Below are positions 4,782-8,861 of a DNA stretch of 8,861 nucleotides, in pieces (the stretch's first letter is position 1; each line of letters starts with the position of its first letter). The notes below the pieces were generated by a model, which saw only the letters and a program-made list of their open reading frames with translations, had not been told where the DNA came from and did no database searches. The DNA is from CAZSMC01 sp964607755 (lineage in GTDB: Bacteria > Zhuqueibacterota > Zhuqueibacteria > Residuimicrobiales > Krinioviventaceae): assembly GCA_964607755.1 (NCBI GenBank), contig CAZSMC010000115.1, forward strand, positions 1 to 8,861. The letters run 5' to 3'. A program made the position numbers and the translations under genes.

Positions 4782-5621
4782 GTCTTGCTCATTCGGTGCG
4801 TCTTCCTGCGGCCCGTCAAAGGCTGCAATTAACTGGGGCGTGATGTCCTTGGTCTCCACATCTTTTGCGGTATAAGATACTTGCGCGGCGGCAACCTTGA
4901 CGTCAGCGGCCTTCGCCGCAGTCGGCATGGTTTTGTTAACATCTTGGTGGAAATTTTCAACGACTTGGTCACGTGTCTGTTGAAACTGTTCTCGAACCTG
5001 CTGCAACTTCTGTTGGTCGCCTTCCTGCTGTGCCGCCTGCATCTGTGCCTGAGCGGTTTGCAATGCTTTTTCCAACTCTTTTTGCGCCGGATGCTGCTGG
5101 AAAGCCGCCTCCAAATCGTAGGTGCCGACTTGAAGGGTGGTCTGCGGTTTCTCAGGCGCATCTGCCGTTGTGTCTTCCTGTGGCCCGTCAAAGGCTGCAA
5201 TTAACTGGGGCGTGATGTCCTTGGTCTCCACATCTTTTGCGGTATAAGATACTTGCGCGGCGGCAACCTTGACGTCAGCGGCCTTCGCCGCAGTCGGCAT
5301 GGTTTTGTTAACATCTTGGTGGAAATTTTCAACGACTTGGTCACGTGTCTGTTGAAACTGTTCTCGAACCTGCTGCAACTTCTGTTGGTCGCCTTCCTGC
5401 TGTGCCGCCTGCATCTGTGCCTGAGCGGTTTGCAATGCTTTTTCCAACTCTTTTTGCGCCGGATGCTGCTGGAAAGCCGCCTCCGCATCGTAGGTGCCGA
5501 CTTGAAGGGTGGTCTGCGGTTTCTCGGAAACATCTTGGGTTTGTGCGCTTAAGAGTCCCGTAAACATGGCCACAACCGTTACGACACCAAAAAAGAGTTT
5601 GTTTAGGTTTGCTTGCATCAT
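4776..5621 (-). CDS. Secreted Skp/OmpH-like protein with two nearly identical 124-residue halves
   Basis: This 281-residue protein has a signal peptide (residues 1-26, ...TGLLSA-QTQD). It then has two tandem copies of one unit, about residues 33-150 and 157-274. Each opens with TTLQVGTYD(A/L)EAAFQQHPAQKE, continues as a Gln-rich coiled-coil (KALQTAQAQMQAAQQEGDQQ...), and ends VSYTAKDVETKDITPQLIAAF. The strand - long helix pair - strand layout and the closing DIT...I.AF motif resemble Skp/OmpH periplasmic chaperones, which normally carry one unit and trimerise. Similarity is judged by eye, so the family is probable rather than certain. GGAAGGAG lies eight bases before the first ATG; the second Met is also possible. 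The gene is GC-richer than its neighbours. It follows the broken lipoprotein gene almost without a gap. Confidence 0.75.
   Translation of the reverse strand: MMQANLNKLFFGVVTVVAMFTGLLSAQTQDVSEKPQTTLQVGTYDAEAAFQQHPAQKELEKALQTAQAQMQAAQQEGDQQKLQQVREQFQQTRDQVVENFHQDVNKTMPTAAKAADVKVAAAQVSYTAKDVETKDITPQLIAAFDGPQEDTTADAPEKPQTTLQVGTYDLEAAFQQHPAQKELEKALQTAQAQMQAAQQEGDQQKLQQVREQFQQTRDQVVENFHQDVNKTMPTAAKAADVKVAAAQVSYTAKDVETKDITPQLIAAFDGPQEDAPNEQDG
4801..5153. repeat. 353-bp tandem repeat within the Skp-like gene, copy A
   Basis: This segment matches 5173-5525 at an offset of 372 bp (124 codons) with three mismatches over 353 bp and no indels. It encodes the C-terminal half of the protein. Two of the mismatches lie in one codon (TTG Leu here, GCG Ala in the other copy). 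Confidence 0.97.
5173..5525. repeat. 353-bp tandem repeat within the Skp-like gene, copy B
   Basis: This is the partner of 4801-5153 and encodes the N-terminal half just after the signal peptide. The near identity at DNA level, including silent positions, points to a recent duplication or ongoing gene conversion. The copies are separated by a 19-bp unmatched linker. Confidence 0.97.
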
Positions 5622-6092
5622 GATTTTTCTCCTTCCAAAATTTCAGGATGTCCAATATGGACTCTCCATTTTCGTAAATTTCACTGCTTAGTCTGTGTAT
5701 TCCCGGTTCGTTCCTTGCCACTTTTGCAAAAGTAATCATATACGAAATTGCTTGAGAAAGACTTTCCACTTTGTCCATATCCAAAAACGAAATATCTCTT
5801 CGTTCAAGCCTCCCTCCTTCATAGACTTCAATTCGGAGCCCACTGATTTTGTCTGCTTTACCAGGTCCATAAATAGTCAACGCATCAACAGAAATTTTTG
5901 TTCCATACTGGCCTTTGAGCACTCCAGCCTCATGGGAATCGTTTATAATCAGTTTCCTTTTTTGGACAAGAACTGCTCCATCTTCGTGGCCGGTTCTTTT
6001 TGAGATTGTTCCTGCCTACAGGTAAAGGTAGATGCAAGCATGAAAACAACACAACAACCGATTATAATTCTTCGTAACAGTTTGACCTCCAT
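5622..6092 (-). pseudogene. Lipoprotein gene broken by a frameshift
   Basis: The first part encodes MEVKLLRRIIIGCCVVFMLASTFTC then RQEQSQKEPATKMEQFLSKKG, a lipoprotein signal with a lipobox-like end (STFTC), and stops at TGA 5949-5951. The next frame continues directly as KLIINDSHEAG, LKGQYGTKISVDALTIYGPG, then IEVYEGGRLERRDISFLDMDKVESLSQAISYM. Adding one base in the short A-run at 5953-5955 joins them as ...SKKGKLIIND..., so a 1-bp deletion is likely. The second frame stays open into the Skp-like gene, but that overlap is not credible coding; the 3' end is uncertain and probably truncated. The function is unknown. The start is unclear: the ATG at 6092 is followed by GGAGGT, a fine Shine-Dalgarno site for a lost start further in, near LLRR. 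Confidence 0.65.
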
Positions 6093-6098
6093 TTTAAC

Positions 6099-6143
6099 GT
6101 TGCGGATCACGCGCGGCTGTAAGCCGTCGCGTGCATCCGGCTT
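6099..6143 (-). other. Imperfect hairpin with attC-like right end, beside an intron fragment
   Basis: GGAT(6104-6107)/ATCC(6135-6138), CACGCG(6108-6113)/CGCGTG(6128-6133) and GGCT(6115-6118)/AGCC(6122-6125) pair, leaving C6134 as a single bulge and a small internal loop. On the minus strand the stem is followed by GCAAC and GTTAAAA right at the start of the lipoprotein gene. This is the order L box - spacer - R box seen at the 3' end of an attC site. The matching left R box is not visible because the intron fragment abuts the hairpin. Confidence 0.35.
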
Positions 6144-6217
6144 GTGTACGCCCGGCATGGGCGTAAACTAATGAGGTAAGTCCTCTGTAGAAGGATCACC
6201 GTGTTATTTATATATTA
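6144..6217 (+). repeat. 74-bp fragment of the group II intron 5' end
   Basis: It matches 1605-1678 with about five mismatches, starting at GTGTACGCCC and keeping both conserved stems (TACGCCC/GGGCGTA and GAGG/CCTC). The similarity fades at about 6217, just before the stop of the Ntn-hydrolase gene (6229). No other intron domain follows, so it is a truncated second insertion. Like the longer copy it runs opposite to the genes and has a stem-loop immediately 5' of it. Confidence 0.75.
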
Positions 6218-6228
6218 GCAACTTTAGA

Positions 6229-7404
6229 TTATTGCTTCTGTCTCCAATCATTAATATATACTTTAACAGTTGTATCAGTTTTGACTTTGACAGTTGTTTC
6301 TTCTATGGGGAACATTCTTGAATCCAACAACTCGTATTTATTATTTAAGGTTGAAATAGAAAAATTAAATAATTTTCCTTCCTTAAAGAGAATTGTTTTT
6401 TCAAAAATAAGATTATTAATTTTTTCTAACTCAACTCCGGGATTATCCCACTCTCCCAATTCTTTTGCATTACCCTGAATAAACAACCTTTCCTCAGTAA
6501 ATGGCTTTTTAAAGTTAACTTTAAATGTTATTTGCTTTAAAGGAACATTTTCAAAATTATCAATACAATCATTCATCATTCTAAACATGAGTTCAGATGT
6601 AGACTCGGGAAAGAATGAGCGGATCATATATTGTTTTTCTCCTTTCGATAATTCCTCATTTAAATCTATCTCTTTGCAAAATGAATAATTGTGAAAATTA
6701 TATAGATAAATCTTTTGATTTTTCAAGTCACACACATTTGAATAAACAGTAGGGTATTTACCCTCGGCATGGGTCAAAGAAAGGATTTTTCGAAATAATT
6801 CGACAGATGGCTCCGATTGATTTAACATATTCTGTACTGTAGAGTATCTATGACATTCTTTTCCCGGATTGGCGGATTCAGTAATATTAAAATTCGTTGC
6901 AATTAGAAAGTTCTTATCACTTTTTCTGAGATAATTCAGTTTATTATTTCCCCATTCAAATATAACTGCATCACCCGAAGCATCTGCTACAAGAACATGG
7001 CAAAATTCTAAATATGGAAGGGAATATTGACTTACAAAATCAATCGCTTCCTGAACAGTCTTGCATTTTTCTAATACAGCCTCAAATATATATCTGTTTC
7101 CAAATTCAGGTTTATTCCATCCAGTCATTTCAACTGGAGGTGTGCCGGCTCCATCGAAAAACAATCCGTATTGGTTCATTCCCCCTTGGTAGTTTTCATC
7201 TCCTTTAAATCCCCACAGAATCCTACCATAATTCTCATCCGATGATGGTATCAAATGGATTAAAGTATTCGTAGTACACATATCCTCATTATTGCCTGCT
7301 AATACAATATTCTCAGAGGAAGAAGTAAAAATCGTACACCCAAAAATCAGTTCAGGTGCTCCTACAAATAAAACTAATACAGTTAATTTTTGAATGGTAT
7401 TCAT
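6229..7404 (-). CDS. Secreted Ntn-hydrolase (choloylglycine hydrolase/C45-like) with C-terminal CBM20-like domain
   Basis: From the ATG at 7404 the product has 391 residues. A hydrophobic signal (MNTIQKLTVLVLFVGAPELIFG) ends directly before Cys23, which starts CTIFTSSSENIVLAGNNED. This is the Cys nucleophile and the G-N-N-x-D segment of Ntn amidohydrolases such as penicillin V acylase, bile-salt hydrolase and the C45 family. GGMNQYGLFFDG (74-85) and IATNFN (168-173) match further core motifs. Residues about 291-385 resemble a CBM20 starch-binding fold (VNFKK...LFIQGNAKELGEWD...FEKTILF). The likely reaction is hydrolysis of a linear amide or acyl-amide outside the cytoplasm; the substrate is unknown. 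A TTG further upstream (7431) would spoil the signal peptide, so the ATG is preferred. No strong Shine-Dalgarno site is visible, and the 268-bp repeat begins 22 bp before the gene. Confidence 0.82.
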   Translation of the reverse strand: MNTIQKLTVLVLFVGAPELIFGCTIFTSSSENIVLAGNNEDMCTTNTLIHLIPSSDENYGRILWGFKGDENYQGGMNQYGLFFDGAGTPPVEMTGWNKPEFGNRYIFEAVLEKCKTVQEAIDFVSQYSLPYLEFCHVLVADASGDAVIFEWGNNKLNYLRKSDKNFLIATNFNITESANPGKECHRYSTVQNMLNQSEPSVELFRKILSLTHAEGKYPTVYSNVCDLKNQKIYLYNFHNYSFCKEIDLNEELSKGEKQYMIRSFFPESTSELMFRMMNDCIDNFENVPLKQITFKVNFKKPFTEERLFIQGNAKELGEWDNPGVELEKINNLIFEKTILFKEGKLFNFSISTLNNKYELLDSRMFPIEETTVKVKTDTTVKVYINDWRQKQ

Positions 7405-7425
7405 GATTTCATTTCTTGTGATTGC

Positions 7426-7693
7426 TAACAAGTAATTATACAGACCTGTATATCCTCACATTCGGAGTATTATACAGAAAAGTGAAACACATTTATATGA
7501 TATTGACTTGTGTTTTGGCTCAGAAAACTTGGTCACAAGTATCCTCTAAACATAACAAAAACACATGGTCGAAGCAAGCACTTTCTAAACCATCATTTGC
7601 TTCCGTTGCCATGAACTGAACTATTTGCTCAGTTGCCTAACGGCGGACAACATCAATGTTACAACAGGCGCCAGTTCTCATTCACCCTGGGGG
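7426..7693. repeat. 268-bp long direct repeat, copy 2 (truncated relative to copy 1 context)
   Basis: This is the partner of 343-610. After 7693 the two diverge: copy 1 goes on into the loop and right arm of hairpin H1, while here the sequence switches to a GC-rich segment containing GTTAGGC (7704-7710). The junction therefore marks a rearrangement. On the minus strand the repeat supplies two CTGTATAAT boxes upstream of the Ntn-hydrolase gene, possible -10 elements without good -35 partners. No gene is evident between 7432 and 7774 apart from this repeat. Confidence 0.9.
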
Positions 7694-7774
7694 CGAGGCG
7701 AATGTTAGGCATGAAACCAGCGACTGTTTACAGTAAGAAACCATCTCACAATATCGAGTGATGTTGCCAATTTG

Positions 7775-8035
7775 TCACGTGTTACCGCGACTTGCCTTGA
7801 CTTGAATGGAAACATGCCTTCCGCTACCATCAGAGGCGATGATGTCAAAATGTGGAACATTGCCGGTGAATGTGGTCGCGATCAAGCCTCGACGCGCCAG
7901 TTCTGCAGCAACGAGATATTCCCCTGTCTGGCCTATAAGTTTGTTACTTCGTCCAGTTGCCAACCTTCCTTGTTCCGCCGCTCCTGCGGCGGAATGCCGA
8001 TCGGACGCTCTCCCGCCCGGTGGGATGATCCGCAT
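7775..8035 (-). pseudogene. PD-(D/E)XK nuclease-like protein, probably prematurely stopped
   Basis: The readable protein has 86 residues, but only about residues 27-86 look conserved: SNKLIGQTGEYLVAAELARRG, TGNVPHFDIIASDGSG and VSIQVKASRGNT. The pattern Glu39 in GE, Asp64 in HFD and Gln78-x-Lys80 in IQVK fits the restriction-endonuclease-like (PD-(D/E)XK) core of small proteins of unknown role. Such proteins usually go on past this point, often with Trp-Gln after ...NT. Here the codon is TGA followed by CAA (Gln), so a Trp-to-stop change is plausible; the frame reads on for about 30 codons but reaches the repeat junction at 7693. The first 26 residues are probably not native, and the true start may be a TTG near residue 26. 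The gene sits in the GC-rich insert that interrupts the integrase. Confidence 0.55.
7973..7994. repeat. Perfect 9-bp GC-rich hairpin
   Basis: TTCCGCCGC (7973-7981) and GCGGCGGAA (7986-7994) pair perfectly around TCCT. It lies immediately upstream of the conserved part of the nuclease-like gene. No T-run follows on either strand, so it is not a typical terminator. Confidence 0.6.
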
Positions 8036-8137
8036 CTGCTACAATCAAAAGAATGGCATGGGCACGATGCCAAGGATACCCCTGCGGACCTGCACTGAAC
8101 CTACCTCCGGTACGTGACGCAGGAGCGTCCCCTCGTG

Positions 8138-8163
8138 CGTTCCCCCAGTGGACTGGGGGAACG
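8138..8163. repeat. 26-bp near-perfect palindrome at the integrase breakpoint
   Basis: The arms CGTTCCCCCAGT (8138-8149) and ACTGGGGGAACG (8152-8163) flank only two bases. Integrase similarity ends at about residue 88, position 8159, inside this palindrome. From here to about 7700 the DNA is GC-richer. The palindrome may be the end of the inserted segment. Confidence 0.75.
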
Positions 8164-8422
8164 AGGTAATAGCAAAGAGCATGAGTTCGGTTGTTTTCGG
8201 AGCTTTGTTTGTGGTCGACCAATCTTTGTATTTGTTGATGAACTGCGATAACAGGAGGGAGGAGAATTTGTTACTGCTATGTCTCTGAAACTCGGTAAGG
8301 CGCTTTAACGCTTCTTTCTGGTTTTTGGTTTTGTGAGATGCCCTGTAACGTGTCCCTTCTTTGAAATAGCTAACCAACCAATAGCCCGTATCCGGTCGTT
8401 TGAACAGGTTGATGTTCTCCAT
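8159..8422 (-). pseudogene. int: Tyrosine-recombinase (phage-type) integrase, N-terminal fragment
   Basis: The first 88 residues resemble the N-terminal half of phage-type integrases. An arm-binding-like beta segment comes first (LFKRPDTGYWLVSYFKEGTR, then YRASHKTKNQKEALKRLTEF), followed by a SAM-like core-binding start (LSQFINKYKDWSTTNKAPKTTELMLFAITSF). After residue 88 the sequence becomes unrelated at a palindrome and the frame ends at 8045. The catalytic domain with the R-H-R-Y residues is nowhere in the window, so the protein is inactive. The ATG at 8422 has an excellent AAGGAGG site seven bases upstream, embedded in a hairpin. The gene points away from the nearby tRNA-Pro gene and starts 91 bp from a duplicate of that tRNA's 3' end, as expected for an element integrated at a tRNA. 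Confidence 0.78.
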
Positions 8423-8430
8423 AACGTGTC

Positions 8431-8458
8431 CTCCTTGTGTCCCGATAGGACAAAGGAG
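8431..8458 (-). promoter_or_regulatory. Hairpin that sequesters the integrase ribosome-binding site
   Basis: On the minus strand CTCCTTTGTCC pairs with GGACACAAGGAG over 11 bp with a single bulged C and a five-base loop. The right arm contains most of the AAGGAGG Shine-Dalgarno sequence of the integrase. The left arm is thus a natural anti-Shine-Dalgarno, which would hold translation low unless the stem opens. Confidence 0.6.
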
Positions 8459-8513
8459 AATACGTTTGGAGAATTGGTTATAATGTAAGTATTTGATATT
8501 TTGTAGGTTGTAT

Positions 8514-8538
8514 AGTCGGGGCGAGAAGATTCGAACTT
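8514..8538 (-). repeat. Duplicate of the tRNA-Pro 3' end (att-like), integrase side
   Basis: These 25 bp are identical to 8628-8652, which cover the acceptor and T-arm 3' portion of tRNA-Pro plus two bases. Duplication of a tRNA 3' end next to an integrase is the usual footprint of site-specific integration. Further along (8539-8580) weak tRNA-Pro similarity continues (GTCCGG..A.CGCG of the D-loop region), but the anticodon arm is replaced by a 9-bp hairpin TTCCGTCTC-AAAA-GAGACGGAA and the 5' acceptor strand is missing. Confidence 0.8.
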
Positions 8539-8591
8539 TTGCTTTTCCGTCTCTTTTGAGACGGAACGCGTTCGCCGGACATTTTTGAAAT

Positions 8592-8624
8592 AAAAAAAGC
8601 TGGCCCTTATATAAAGACCAGCTT
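8592..8624 (-). terminator. Rho-independent terminator of tRNA-Pro
   Basis: On the minus strand AAGCTGG (8624-8618) pairs with CCAGCTT (8603-8597), with some extra pairing inside the loop, and a run of T follows (8598-8592). It starts six bases after the tRNA 3' end, an ideal position. Confidence 0.85.
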
Positions 8625-8629
8625 GTCAG

Positions 8630-8704
8630 TCGGGGCGAGAAGATTCGAACTTCCGACTTCCTCCTCCCGAAGGAGGCGCGCTAACCGGACTGCGCTACGC
8701 CCCG
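8630..8704 (-). tRNA. tRNA-Pro (anticodon CGG)
   Basis: The minus strand folds into a complete cloverleaf. The acceptor stem is CGGGGCG/CGCCCCG with discriminator A73. The D arm is GCGC...GCGC with GG in the loop. The anticodon stem is CCTCC/GGAGG with loop TTCGGGA, giving anticodon CGG preceded by T33 and followed by G37, as is usual for proline. The T arm is GGAAG-TTCGAAT-CTTCT, closing with a G-T pair. The variable region is short. CCA is not encoded, since the sequence continues CTGAC. It decodes CCG codons. A promoter lies upstream and a terminator directly downstream, so it is a single-gene transcript. Its 3' end is duplicated at 8514-8538. Confidence 0.95.
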
Positions 8705-8767
8705 TTTGTGCACTATGTTTAAATTGATAGACTGAATTCGTTCAGACTTTATTTCAAAATAGATTTT

Positions 8768-8796
8768 AATATAATATATCACGTTAAAAAAGTCAA
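8768..8796 (-). promoter_or_regulatory. sigma70-type promoter of tRNA-Pro
   Basis: On the minus strand TTGACT (8791-8796) and TATATT (8768-8773) are separated by 17 bp, each differing from consensus at one position. Initiation near 8761 would give a leader of about 57 bases, with a small stem CTGAA-CGAA-TTCAG, ahead of the mature tRNA at 8704. The remaining 8797-8861 shows no supported gene. Confidence 0.8.
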
Positions 8797-8861
8797 GCGT
8801 TTAACCCATATAAATGTATTAGCTCAGTTATTGGTGGCGGTGCTCCATAGATTTAACAATG

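Noticed and set aside
4829..5552. Several alternative frames, each appearing twice, inside the Skp-like gene
   Set aside because: They recur only because the 353-bp segment is duplicated. They lack start signals and credible composition.
5341..5621. Extension of the lipoprotein frame into the Skp-like gene
   Set aside because: The overlapping part translates to Arg/Cys/Gly-rich nonsense, whereas the other frame is conserved between the two repeat copies.
7635..7710. Complete attC site between GCCTAAC and GTTAGGC
   Set aside because: The 7-bp ends pair perfectly, but the adjacent L-box regions do not pair, so it was not called as an attC feature.
7806..8117. Plus-strand frames across the nuclease-like gene
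   Set aside because: They are antisense shadows in GC-rich DNA; the minus strand holds the recognisable GE/HFD/QVK pattern.
8045..8158. Tail of the integrase reading frame
   Set aside because: The sequence past residue 88 lies within the palindrome and GC-rich insert and shows no integrase features, so it was left out of the integrase fragment.
8817..8845. Possible second tRNA start (TAGCTCAGTTATTGGT)
   Set aside because: Only the D-loop-like bases fit. There is no D-stem partner and no acceptor or anticodon arm within the window.
8828..8861. C-terminus of a minus-strand gene entering from the right edge
   Set aside because: Only about ten codons before a TAA are visible, and other frames are equally possible, so nothing supports it.
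1..8861. CRISPR array
   Set aside because: No regularly spaced short repeats with unique spacers occur. The repeats seen are long, tandem or dispersed.

Overview
The window looks like an accessory, mobile-DNA-rich stretch of a Gram-negative-type bacterial chromosome. Secreted and envelope proteins with signal peptides (OmpA-like, Skp/OmpH-like, a lipoprotein) imply an outer membrane. Base composition is patchy: the toxin-antitoxin genes are very AT-rich, while the Skp-like gene and the 7700-8163 block are visibly GC-richer. This suggests genes of mixed origin. The taxon cannot be fixed from this sequence; a Bacteroidetes/FCB-type candidate lineage is only a guess.

Every credible gene lies on the minus strand, so the window is best read from right to left. 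At the right end is a tRNA-Pro(CGG) gene with its own near-consensus promoter and terminator. A 25-bp duplicate of its 3' end lies 114 bp further on, followed by the N-terminal stub of a tyrosine-recombinase integrase whose ribosome-binding site is folded into a hairpin. The integrase is cut at a 26-bp palindrome that opens a GC-rich insert carrying a broken PD-(D/E)XK nuclease-like gene. Next come one copy of a 268-bp repeat, a secreted Ntn-hydrolase with a C-terminal CBM20-like domain, a 74-bp group II intron fragment beside an imperfect hairpin, a frameshifted lipoprotein gene, and a secreted Skp/OmpH-like protein made of two almost identical 124-residue halves. Then come a 124-bp attC-like hairpin, an OmpA-family protein, a DUF4870 membrane protein, a hicA gene broken by a 5-bp duplication with intact hicB, a decayed group II intron, an intact mntA-hepT module, the second copy of the 268-bp repeat, and an edge-truncated higB.

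Taken together (co-oriented short genes, three toxin-antitoxin loci, genes of differing composition, and imperfect hairpins of attC shape at gene borders), the region resembles a decaying integron-type cassette array or genomic island next to a tRNA attachment site. The attC-like site at 4658-4781 is the strongest single signal: short R-box stem, unpaired spacer, longer L-box stem with bulged bases, large terminal loop, and one end overlapping a stop codon. Both intron pieces run opposite to the genes, as group IIC-attC introns do. No integron integrase lies in the window, so the array interpretation remains a hypothesis. Much of the region is pseudogenised (hicA, lipoprotein, integrase, nuclease, intron); the intact functional units appear to be mntA-hepT, ompA-DUF4870, the duplicated Skp-like gene, the Ntn-hydrolase and the tRNA.
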